Shown in pieces: positions 34,028 through 41,460 of a stretch of DNA of 41,537 bases. Position 1 is the first letter of the stretch. Every line of letters starts with the position of its first letter. The notes beneath the pieces were generated by a model. The model ran no database searches. It was not told the origin of the DNA and saw only the letters and a program-made list of their open reading frames with translations. The translations under genes and the position numbers were made by a program. Origin of the DNA: an uncultured Treponema sp. GTDB lineage: Bacteria; Spirochaetota; Spirochaetia; Treponematales; Treponemataceae. Location: NCBI GenBank assembly GCA_947177175.1, contig CAMWTK010000015.1, positions 1 through 41,537 on the forward strand, read 5' to 3'.

Positions 34028-36004
34028 TCACCCCTGCGCGAACAGCCGCGCGTCCGGCACGTCGTCCGTCTCCAGCCGCTCGCAGGCGCGCGCGCTCAGC
34101 CGCACGCCCACTGTCTTCAAGCCCTTTTCGGCAAAGTCCTCCGCGCGGAACGATTCCTTGAGGATTTTCGCCTTTGCCTTGTGCTCGTAATGCAGCGTGA
34201 ACGAAAACCGCTCCGCGGTTGAGACGTGCAGCACTTCCATGCCGTCGGGCGCGAGGAAATAGTCGCGGTTCATGATCCAGCCGGGAATGCGGCACCGCTT
34301 GATGAACGCGACCTTGGTCGCCGGGTCGCGGAAAATCACCGTGAACAGCACGGCGGCAATCGTTTCCTTGTCCGCCACCTCGCAGAAACACAAGTCCTTG
34401 TTGATGAACATCTTGTCGGGCACGTCGATGACGGCGTACATGCCGTTTCTGCGCACGTACAGGATGCGGTCGTAGGGAGACACCTTCCGGATTTCCTTGC
34501 CGCCGCTCACGCCAATGCCCAAATACTTCTCGTCGTAGCGCAGGCTGCGGTCGCTCTTGGCGACTTCCTTTACGTCCACGGCGGAGAACTGCACGACCTG
34601 CGTGCGCCGCTTCAGGTCGTCCGCGCCGAACTTGCCGAGCATCGCGCCCAGATAGTCAACCGCACACGCCGTCAGGTTCTTCAGCTTGCGCGCGATGTCC
34701 TTGAGCCGCGCGTTGATGTCCCGCACCTCCGCGCGGTTCTTGCTGATGTCGTACAGCGAAATGCGCCGGATCGGAATGCCGAGCAGGTGGTCGATGTCCT
34801 CCTTGGAAAGCGGGCGCACCAGCTCGTCCTTGAACGGCACGAAGCCGTCCGCCACCGCCTTGAGCACGGCCGGCTGCGTCTTCATCTCCTCAATGCGCTT
34901 GTAGATCCGTTCCTCAATGAAAATACGCTCCAGCGTCCGCAGATGCAGCCGGTCGGTCAGCTGCCCGCGCTCGAACTCCAGCTCGTCCTTGATGATGAGC
35001 GTGAGCCGCCGCGCGTAGAACGCGATGATCTCGCTCGCCGTCATCGCCACGGGCATGTTGTCCTTGATGACGAGCATCTGGCACGAAATCGACTTCTCGC
35101 AGTCCGTGTAGGCGTACAGGGAGTCGATGACATCCCGCGCGTACACGCCGCGCGGCAGCCGGATCTCAATCTCGCAGTGGTCGGTGGAATGGTCGTCCAC
35201 GGCGCTGATCTTTATCTTTCCCGCGCGGTACGCGCCGTCAATCGAGTTGAGCAGCGCCTCCGACGTGGTGTCCAGCGGCAGCTCGGTGATGACGATTTTC
35301 TTCTCGTCGCTCGTGTCGAACTTTGCCCGGGTGATGATCTTCCCGTTCCCGTCGTTGTAGCCGGACACGTCGATCAGTCCGCCCGTCGGCACGTCGGGGT
35401 AGAGCGTGAACGGTTCGCCCCGCAGGAACTTTATTTCCGCGTCGAGCACCTCGCGGATATTGTACGGCAGGATCTTGGTGCTCATGCCCACCGCGATTCC
35501 CTCCGCCCCGATAATCAGCGCGACCGGGATTTTGGCGCGGAACACCTCCGGCTCAGTGCCGCGCCCGTCGTAGTTGGGAATGTAGTGCGTCACGTGCGGG
35601 TTGGTGACGAAGAATTCCTTTGCGAGCGGGTTGATGCGGCACTCGATGTACCGCCCCGCCGACGCAGAGTCGCCCGTGAACATGTTGCCGAAGTTGCCCT
35701 GCGTCTCAAGGAAGATGCTCACCCACCGGCGGCGGGGCGACTGCTGCAAGTACAGCCCGCGGTTCGCCATGGTCACCACCGCGCCGTAAATGGACGCGTC
35801 GCCGTGCGGGTGGTAGCGCATCGTCTGCCCCACCACGTTCGCCACCTTCTGGAATCGCCCGTCATCCATCTCGAACAGCGTGTGCAGAATCCGCCGCTGC
35901 ACCGGCTTCAGCCCGTCCTCAAGGTCGGGAATCGCGCGGTCACGGATGACGTAGCTCGCGTACTCGATAAAATTCTTGTCGAACAGATGCTTTACGAACG
36001 CCAT
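34028..36004 (-). CDS. parC: DNA topoisomerase IV subunit A (GyrA/ParC family)
   Basis: A 658-residue DNA-cleaving subunit. N-terminal winged-helix region: DLEDGLKPVQRRIL and YHPHGDASIYGAVVTMA. The active-site tyrosine is Y119 in SASAGRYIECR. The middle part has IPNYDGRGTEPEVFRAKIPV and GIAVGMSTKILPYNI. The C-terminal region is short and lacks the GyrA box, which favours a ParC-like decatenase over gyrase. At the positions equal to GyrA Ser83 and Asp87 it has Ala70 and Gly74, which predicts low quinolone sensitivity. Its ATG follows the stop of a DUF3791 gene by 2 bases, with GGAGGAC just upstream, so it is translated in one operon with a toxin-like module. Confidence 0.93.
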   Translation of the reverse strand: MAFVKHLFDKNFIEYASYVIRDRAIPDLEDGLKPVQRRILHTLFEMDDGRFQKVANVVGQTMRYHPHGDASIYGAVVTMANRGLYLQQSPRRRWVSIFLETQGNFGNMFTGDSASAGRYIECRINPLAKEFFVTNPHVTHYIPNYDGRGTEPEVFRAKIPVALIIGAEGIAVGMSTKILPYNIREVLDAEIKFLRGEPFTLYPDVPTGGLIDVSGYNDGNGKIITRAKFDTSDEKKIVITELPLDTTSEALLNSIDGAYRAGKIKISAVDDHSTDHCEIEIRLPRGVYARDVIDSLYAYTDCEKSISCQMLVIKDNMPVAMTASEIIAFYARRLTLIIKDELEFERGQLTDRLHLRTLERIFIEERIYKRIEEMKTQPAVLKAVADGFVPFKDELVRPLSKEDIDHLLGIPIRRISLYDISKNRAEVRDINARLKDIARKLKNLTACAVDYLGAMLGKFGADDLKRRTQVVQFSAVDVKEVAKSDRSLRYDEKYLGIGVSGGKEIRKVSPYDRILYVRRNGMYAVIDVPDKMFINKDLCFCEVADKETIAAVLFTVIFRDPATKVAFIKRCRIPGWIMNRDYFLAPDGMEVLHVSTAERFSFTLHYEHKAKAKILKESFRAEDFAEKGLKTVGVRLSARACERLETDDVPDARLFAQG

Positions 36005-36006
36005 AA

Positions 36007-36216
36007 TCAGTCCTCCCCCGCGCGCGACATCAGCCCGTACAGATACAACGCGCTCTGCCCGTACAGCCCCATGGCATCGTCGTCCAGCAGCGCGGCAACC
36101 GGCGATCCGTACACCGCCCGCAGCGCGTCGTCATCGCCCATGCCTGTGTCCCGCATAAAAAACTCGGCGACCTGCGCGACAAGGAGCGATCGCACCAGAT
36201 GATGACCGCCTACCAT
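36007..36216 (-). CDS. DUF3791 family small protein (second copy)
   Basis: A 69-residue protein starting MVGGHHLVRSLLVAQVAEFF. The chain is helical with QVAEFFMRDTGMGDDDALRAVYG and a C-terminal LYGQSALYLYGLMSR. This matches the DUF3791 pattern (EF....G.....A...L). The start is the ATG overlapping the DUF3990 stop (TAATG). Its stop lies 2 bases before parC. DUF3791 genes commonly accompany DUF3990 genes, and may act as an antidote or partner; that is an inference. A second copy lies on the other side of the DUF3990 gene. Confidence 0.7.
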   Translation of the reverse strand: MVGGHHLVRSLLVAQVAEFFMRDTGMGDDDALRAVYGSPVAALLDDDAMGLYGQSALYLYGLMSRAGED

Positions 36217-36725
36217 TACCGCGCCTCCTCGCCCACGACATAACTTCCCGCAAACGAAAGCAGGCGCAACGCCCGCTCCGTACAGAAACAAATTTGGTCG
36301 TTGCTCTCCGAAAAGCGCAGGCGCGCCACGGCATCTTCGCGGCGCATGACCCCCGCAAGCACGAATTCCACCGTTTCGCCCACGTTGTCGTCGGCAATTC
36401 TGCCCGAAACCACGTCATATCCGTGGCGGAACGCCGCGTCCGAACGGCAGCGCACGACAAAATCAAGCCAGTCGCCGTCCGCGCAGGGGAAATCCCGTAC
36501 ACGCAGACCGTCGGCGGCTCGGTCGTCATACGCATACTGATTGACGACCGCCTCAGCGGGCTGCCCCGTCAGCCGGGAACGCAGGCGCGCCGTGCGGACA
36601 GCCCACCGTTCCGCCTGCTCCCTGAGCGACGTGACGTAGAAGCCCGCGCCGAAATCGCGCCCCCGCTCCTGCACGAGAATCCTCGGAGCGGCAATCTGCA
36701 TGTACGAGCCGTGGTACACCGTCAT
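36216..36725 (-). CDS. DUF3990 protein, predicted ADP-ribosyltransferase-like toxin
   Basis: A 169-residue protein starting MTVYHGSYMQIAAPRILVQE. Motifs are VYHGS, then DFGAGFYVTSLREQAERWA (NAD-site-like H and the GFYxT motif), and near the end the pattern SNDQICFCTERAL. These fit DUF3990, which I place in the ADP-ribosyltransferase-like fold (first H, central Tyr/Thr, terminal polar residue). Overlap of both ends with DUF3791 genes (ATGA and TAATG) shows tight translational coupling typical of toxin-antitoxin pairs. Toxicity, target and reaction are inferred. Confidence 0.72.
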   Translation of the reverse strand: MTVYHGSYMQIAAPRILVQERGRDFGAGFYVTSLREQAERWAVRTARLRSRLTGQPAEAVVNQYAYDDRAADGLRVRDFPCADGDWLDFVVRCRSDAAFRHGYDVVSGRIADDNVGETVEFVLAGVMRREDAVARLRFSESNDQICFCTERALRLLSFAGSYVVGEEAR

Positions 36726-36925
36726 TGTCTGCCATCCGCCGCCAGCCAGCGGTCAAAATAATCCATGAGCCACGCTTTCCCCATGCCGTGCAGGTCCTCG
36801 TAGTCGTCCGCAAGGTGCGCGAGCAGGCGCGACCGATCGAACGCCGCAAAGACGGCAGACGACGGCTGCCCCGTATGCTCCGCATACGACTCAATGCAGT
36901 ACGTCTTGAAAGAAAGCACCGACAT
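36722..36925 (-). CDS. DUF3791 family small protein (first copy)
   Basis: A 67-residue protein starting MSVLSFKTYCIESYAEHTGQ, then SSAVFAAFDRSRLLAHLADD and YEDLHGMGKAWLMDYFDRWL. It is a clear DUF3791-type chain: short N-terminal helix, G-x-P/S turn, and the YxxLHxxG segment. The ATG at 36925 is chosen because the upstream frame overlaps the preceding gene and has no family match. Its stop overlaps the DUF3990 start by 4 bp. It is probably the first gene of the three-gene module. Confidence 0.75.
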   Translation of the reverse strand: MSVLSFKTYCIESYAEHTGQPSSAVFAAFDRSRLLAHLADDYEDLHGMGKAWLMDYFDRWLAADGRQ

Positions 36926-36953
36926 TCCCGTACCCCAGCCGCCGTTCCTGCGC

Positions 36954-37265
36954 CTACTTCTTGGCGGAGATGCCGAATTCCTGCCAGCCCGCCGCGGGGA
37001 TTGCCAGCTTGACGCGCTTTTTTGCGTCGGCAACCGCGTCGGACAAAGCCTTGCCCTTTGCGGACAGGTCGGCGGTGCAGGTCTTCAGCTCCGCCTTCAG
37101 TTTTTCCTGCCGGGTGTCAATCTCCTGCAAGGCGACGACCATCGCCTCAATGCCGGCCGCCTGCTCTTCGCCCAGGCTCACGCCTTTCAGTTCCTCGGCA
37201 TGGGCGCGGATTCCTGCCGCCATCAGCCGCCCCTCGCTCACCCGCTGTGCAAATGACTGTGCCAT
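36954..37265 (-). CDS. Small helical protein of unknown function
   Basis: A 103-residue protein starting MAQSFAQRVSEGRLMAAGIR, with AGGAGG 6-11 bases upstream. Long helices with heptad-like spacing (GIEAMVVALQEIDTRQEKLK, ELKTCTADLSAKGKALSDAV) suggest a coiled coil. It ends in KLAIPAAGWQEFGISAKK. No known family is recognised. It is 28 bases upstream of the DUF3791 module on the same strand and downstream of array D. Confidence 0.65.
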   Translation of the reverse strand: MAQSFAQRVSEGRLMAAGIRAHAEELKGVSLGEEQAAGIEAMVVALQEIDTRQEKLKAELKTCTADLSAKGKALSDAVADAKKRVKLAIPAAGWQEFGISAKK

Positions 37266-37404
37266 AATCTACCTCCTATAAAGCACCGGCCGGGAACGCA
37301 CGCGCGCGCCGACCGTCCTTTCAGTATACGACAGGAACGCCGCCCGCGCAAGCACGGAATGCCGTTTTTGCCCAAAACAATGCTGTTTTTCTGCCGTCCG
37401 CATA

Positions 37405-37696
37405 CATTCCACGTTGCCCAAGTGTCATTCCACGTTGCCCGGCTCTCATTCCACGTCGTCCGAGTGCCATTCCATGTCGTCCGGCACTCATTCCACGTTG
37501 TCCGAGCGTCATTCCATGTCGTCCGGCACTCATTCCACGTCGTCCGAGTGCCATTCCACGTTGTCCGGCACTCATTCCACGTCTCCCGGCACTCATTCCA
37601 TGTCGTCCGAGTGCCGTTCCATGTCGCCCGGCACTCATTCCATATCTCCCAAGCCCCATTCCACGTTGTCCGGGTGCATTCCGGGCGGGCGGGTCG
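37405..37696. repeat. Tandem array D, thirteen units, 21-bp steps without indels
   Basis: cattcca(c/t)gt begins units at 37405, 37426, 37447 and so on to 37657, all steps exactly 21 bp, with a last imperfect unit at 37677. Unit ends alternate between gagtgc and ggcact types, so the higher period is about 42 bp. It lies in the gap between parE and the small gene, 8 bases from the parE stop codon. A minus-strand frame through it (GMSAGRH repeats) is low-complexity and is not called. Confidence 0.95.
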
Positions 37697-37703
37697 GCGG
37701 TCG

Positions 37704-39938
37704 CTATACGTCGATTTCGGCGTTGGTCAGCAGGTGCTCCTCGATAAAGCGGCGGCGTTCCGGGGTGTTCTTGCCCATGTAGAAGGACAGCAGCTGCGGA
37801 ATGACTTTGAGCTGGCTCACTTCCACGGGGGTCAGGTGCATGGTTTCGGGGGTGATGAACTGGCGGAATTCGTCGGGGCTGATCTCGCCCAAGCCCTTGA
37901 ACCGGCTCACTTCCGCGCCCGCGCCCAGTTTTCTGAGGGCGGCGTCGCGCTCGGCTTCGGTGTAGCAGTAGATGTTGTCCTTTTTGTTGCGCACGCGGAA
38001 CAGCGGGGTCTCCAAGATGAACACGCGCCCGCCGGTGACCAGCTCCTCAAAGTAGCCGAGGAAGAACGTGAGCACGAGGTTGCGGATATGGAAGCCGTCG
38101 TTGTCCGCGTCGGTGGCGATGACGATCTTGGCGTACTTGAGGTGCTCAATGCCCGACTCAATGCCGAGCGCCATCATCAGCTGGTACAGCTCGTCGTTCT
38201 TGTAGATGTCGCTCTGTTTCTTGCCGTACATGTTCTCCGGCTTGCCGCGCAGGCTGAATATTGCCTGGCTGTCGGCGTTGCGCGAATGGGTCATCGTGCC
38301 GGACGCGGAGTCGCCCTCGGTGATGAAAATCATGCTGTCCGCGCCCTTTGCGCCGTCCTGCACGAAATAGCGGCAGTCCTTGAGCTTGGGTATGCGGATG
38401 CTTAGCTTCTTTGCGTTCTCCTTTGCCTGCTTCTTGACGCTGGAAAGCTCGGTGCGGAGCTTCTCGTTCGCCTCGATTTTCTGGCGCAGCCGCTCCGCCG
38501 CCTGCGGGTTCTTGTGCAGCCAGGTGTCCAGCCCGCCCTGGACTTCCGCGGCGATCCATGCGCGGATGTCAGTGTTGCCCAGTTTGTTCTTGGTCTGGCT
38601 CTCGAACACGGGGTCTTTCACCTTGACGAGCACTGCCGCCGTCATGCCGTCGCGCACGTCCTCGGACTTGAAGCTCGCCTGGAAAAAGTCGTTCACGCCC
38701 TTGATGAATCCTTCCTTGAATGCGGTCAGGTGCGTGCCGCCGTCGCTCGTGTACTGCCCGTTGACGAACGAAAAATACTGCTCGCCGTAGGCGTTGGTGT
38801 GCGTGAACGCGAACTGGATATGCTCGCCCACGTAGCTGCCCACGGCATAGAGCGATTCCTCGGCGATCTCGTGCTGGAGCAGGTCGAGCAGGCCGTTCTT
38901 GCTCACGAAATCCTTGCCGTTCAGGCGCAGGGTCAGCCCGGCGTTCAGGTAGGCGTAGTTCCAGATCCGTTTCTCCACGAATTCCATGTTGAACGAGTAC
39001 GCGCCGAAAATCGCCTCGTCGGGGACGAACTCGAAGAACGTGCCGTCCGGGGGAATCGGCTGCTTGAGCGGGCCGCTGCGCTGCGCGGTGAGCTTGCCCT
39101 GCGCAAAGGCTGCCTCGGTGCATTTGCCGCCGCGTATGGAGATGACGCGGAAAAAGGACGACAGCGCGTTGACGGCCTTGGTGCCCACGCCGTTCATGCC
39201 CACGCTGAACTGGAACACGTCGTCGTTGTACTTGCCGCCCGTGTTGATCTGGGAGACGCACTCCACCACCTTGCCGAGCGGGATGCCGCGCCCGTAGTCG
39301 CGCACTTTTACGCGGTTGTCCTTAATCTCCACGTCGATTCGCTGCCCGAATCCCATGATGAACTCGTCCACGGCGTTGTCGATGATTTCTTTGAGCAGGA
39401 TATAGATGCCGTCGTTCTGGTTGGAGCCGTCGCCGAGCCGCCCGATGTACATGCCCGAACGCAGGCGGATATGCTCCAGCGCGTCGAGATGCTGGATTTT
39501 GTCGTCGGTGTATGCGGCGGCGGCCTTTTTCGGCGCGCGCGCGCCGGGGTCTGCCGCCTTTGCCGCGGCGAGCTGCTTCTCCGACTCGGCGAGGCTCTTC
39601 TTGCCGCCCGTTTTCTGCGTTGCCGAAGCCGCCGCCGTGCGCGCCGAGGGCTTTGCCACGGTCTTCGCGTTTGCCCAGGCACGGAACGTGCCGTCGTCCC
39701 CCATGCCCGCCGCCGGTTTCTTGGCCGCCGGACGCTTCGCCGTCTTTGCCGGCTGTTTCGCTACCGTTGCCGGCTGTTTTTCTGTCTTTGCCGATTGTAC
39801 CGCTGCTGTTGCCGGCTGCTTTTCTGCCGTTGCCGATTGCTTTACTGTCTTTGCCGGCCGTTTCGCCGTTTTTGCCGCCGCTCCCGACGGCTTTTCCGCC
39901 GCCGCTGCGGCGGTTGCCCCACGCTCTGTTCCACCCAT
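37704..39938 (-). CDS. parE: DNA topoisomerase IV subunit B with histone H1-like N-terminal tail
   Basis: A 744-residue ATPase subunit. The GHKL domain starts near residue 150: RLRSGMYIGRLGDGSNQND, EIIDNAVDEFIMGFG (Mg/ATP site) and YGRGIPLGK. The Toprim domain has ITEGDSASGTM and IATDADNDGFHIRN. The C-terminus ends FIEEHLLTNAEIDV. The first 130-140 residues form an unusual Lys/Ala/Pro-rich tail with repeated EKQPAT and AKTAKRPA units, like histone H1 or bacterial HU/Hc1 tails. The start at 39938 is supported by a promoter with the -10 box 6 bases upstream; longer frames lack support. parE-parC are usually adjacent, but here they are split by array D, a small gene and a toxin-like module. Confidence 0.92.
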   Translation of the reverse strand: MGGTERGATAAAAAEKPSGAAAKTAKRPAKTVKQSATAEKQPATAAVQSAKTEKQPATVAKQPAKTAKRPAAKKPAAGMGDDGTFRAWANAKTVAKPSARTAAASATQKTGGKKSLAESEKQLAAAKAADPGARAPKKAAAAYTDDKIQHLDALEHIRLRSGMYIGRLGDGSNQNDGIYILLKEIIDNAVDEFIMGFGQRIDVEIKDNRVKVRDYGRGIPLGKVVECVSQINTGGKYNDDVFQFSVGMNGVGTKAVNALSSFFRVISIRGGKCTEAAFAQGKLTAQRSGPLKQPIPPDGTFFEFVPDEAIFGAYSFNMEFVEKRIWNYAYLNAGLTLRLNGKDFVSKNGLLDLLQHEIAEESLYAVGSYVGEHIQFAFTHTNAYGEQYFSFVNGQYTSDGGTHLTAFKEGFIKGVNDFFQASFKSEDVRDGMTAAVLVKVKDPVFESQTKNKLGNTDIRAWIAAEVQGGLDTWLHKNPQAAERLRQKIEANEKLRTELSSVKKQAKENAKKLSIRIPKLKDCRYFVQDGAKGADSMIFITEGDSASGTMTHSRNADSQAIFSLRGKPENMYGKKQSDIYKNDELYQLMMALGIESGIEHLKYAKIVIATDADNDGFHIRNLVLTFFLGYFEELVTGGRVFILETPLFRVRNKKDNIYCYTEAERDAALRKLGAGAEVSRFKGLGEISPDEFRQFITPETMHLTPVEVSQLKVIPQLLSFYMGKNTPERRRFIEEHLLTNAEIDV

Positions 39939-39944
39939 AAGATT

Positions 39945-39973
39945 AGTATATGACAGCGCGGCGTTTTCCGCAA
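39945..39973 (-). promoter_or_regulatory. Promoter of parE, predicted leaderless
   Basis: Minus strand: TTGCGG (39968-39973), 17 bases, TATACT (39945-39950), then 6 bases to the ATG at 39938. Confidence 0.68.
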
Positions 39974-40010
39974 GGGTCAGCGGGGGCGCGGGACAAGGGG
40001 CGCGAAGCGG

Positions 40011-40039
40011 TAGCACACATCGGCGAAAAACGGTATACT
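40011..40039 (+). promoter_or_regulatory. Promoter of the MATE gene
   Basis: TAGCAC (40011-40016), 17 bases, TATACT (40034-40039), then 8 bases to the ATG at 40048. This predicts a leader of 0-2 bases. It is divergent from the parE promoter. Confidence 0.55.
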
Positions 40040-40047
40040 CATGCGGT

Positions 40048-41460
40048 ATGAAATTCATGTCGTCGTCACGGCGCGCGCAGGCATACCGTTCTGCGCCGGC
40101 GGAACACCCGATGACCGAGGGGGTCATCTGGAAGAGCCTGCTCCGCTTTTTCTTTCCGATTCTCATGGGAACGCTGTTCCAGCAGCTGTACAACACGGTG
40201 GACGCGATCATCGTGGGGCGGTTCGTGGGCAAGGAGGCGCTCGCGGCGGTGGGGGGCGGCACGGCGGTCTACCTGAACCTGCTCATCAGCTTTTTCGTGG
40301 GGCTGACGAGCGGTGCGGGCATTATCATCGCGCAGTTCTTTGGCGCGCGCGACGAGGGAGAGACGGGGCGGAGCGTGCATACCGCGCTCACGATGTGCTT
40401 TTTCGGCGGGCTGGCGATGACCATAGGCGGGCTGCTCGCCACGCCGTGGGTGCTGCGCGTCACCAAGACTCCGGCGGACATCATGGGGCTGTCGCTCACC
40501 TATCTGAACATCTTTTTCGTGAGCATGGTGCCCATGTTCCTGTACAACATGGCTTCGAGCATCATGCGCGCCACCGGGGACGCGAAAAAACCGCTGTACG
40601 TCCTGATTGCGGCGGTGTGCACGAACATCGCGCTTGACCTGCTGTTCGTCATTCGCTTCCGCCGGGGCGTTGCGGGCGTGGCATGGGCGACGGTGGCGTC
40701 GCAGGCGGAGAGCATGGTCATCTCGCTCGTGCTGCTCGCGCGCGCAAAGACGGCGGTGCGCCTGCGCGTGCGGCGGCTGGGCATTACGCCGCATATCCTC
40801 GCGAAGATGCTGCGGCTCGGTCTGCCGGGCGGCATCCAGTCCACGTTCTACTGCATGAGCAATATGATTATCCAGACGGCAATCAACGCGTTCGGCACGG
40901 CGACGGTCGCGTCCTGGGCGGCGTTCGGCAAGATTGACGCGGTGTTCTGGACGATGGTCAGCACGATGGGCATTGCCGTCACCACGTTCAGCGGGCAGAA
41001 CTACGGCGCGCAGAAATATGACCGGCTCAGACGCTGCATGTGGCAGGCCATGCTGATGACGCTCGCCATGACCGCGCTCTGCTCGGTGGCGTTCCTGTTC
41101 ACGGGGCAGTACGTGTTCCGCCTGTTCGCCACCGACCCGGACGTGATTGCGGGCGGCATGGTGATCCTGCGCTTCCTCGCGCCGTGGTGGATCAGCTACG
41201 TGGCGATTGAGGTGCTGTCGGGCATTATCCGCGGCGCGGGCGACAGCTTTGTGCCGATGGTCATCACGCTGTTCGGCGTGTGCGCGCTGCGGCTCGCCTG
41301 GCTGTTCACCGCCGTGCCGCGCATGAACACGATTACCGCCGTGCTCGCCTGCTATCCCATCACCTGGTGCGCCACGTCGGTGCTGTTCCTCGCCTACTGG
41401 TTCAGCGGCAAGTGGCTCAAAAAGCCGGAACGGACGGTGCCGAGGCGGGTTTCCGCTTGA
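40048..41460 (+). CDS. MATE family multidrug/Na+ antiporter
   Basis: A 470-residue inner-membrane efflux protein with about 12 hydrophobic helices. Family motifs are FPILMGTLFQQLYNTVDAII, VGRFVGKEALAAVGGG, MFLYNMASSIMRATGDAKKP and the repeat-half counterpart GLPGGIQSTFYCMSN. A late ATYFSGQNYGA-like segment (TTFSGQNYGAQKYDRLRRCM) is also present. Substrate (drugs, organic cations, metabolites) is not evident. The start at 40048 (MKFMSSSRRAQAYRS) lies just behind a -10 box. An alternative start at MTEGVIW (40111) has no better signal. The last codons and the TGA stop lie in hairpin 1 of a dispersed element, so the C-terminus (RRVSA) may be element-derived. Confidence 0.9.
   Translation: MKFMSSSRRAQAYRSAPAEHPMTEGVIWKSLLRFFFPILMGTLFQQLYNTVDAIIVGRFVGKEALAAVGGGTAVYLNLLISFFVGLTSGAGIIIAQFFGARDEGETGRSVHTALTMCFFGGLAMTIGGLLATPWVLRVTKTPADIMGLSLTYLNIFFVSMVPMFLYNMASSIMRATGDAKKPLYVLIAAVCTNIALDLLFVIRFRRGVAGVAWATVASQAESMVISLVLLARAKTAVRLRVRRLGITPHILAKMLRLGLPGGIQSTFYCMSNMIIQTAINAFGTATVASWAAFGKIDAVFWTMVSTMGIAVTTFSGQNYGAQKYDRLRRCMWQAMLMTLAMTALCSVAFLFTGQYVFRLFATDPDVIAGGMVILRFLAPWWISYVAIEVLSGIIRGAGDSFVPMVITLFGVCALRLAWLFTAVPRMNTITAVLACYPITWCATSVLFLAYWFSGKWLKKPERTVPRRVSA

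Noticed and set aside
34226..36202. Very long open frame antisense to parC
   Set aside because: Shadow of a GC-rich gene; its codon pattern is the mirror of parC and the sequence is His/Arg/Val-rich with no known family. The same holds for long antisense frames over purF, glyA, prs, asnS and secD.
37321..37659. Minus-strand reading frame of glycine/arginine-rich heptads through array D
   Set aside because: It only translates the 21-bp repeat, has no ribosome binding site, and the opposite frames are equally open because the period is a multiple of three.
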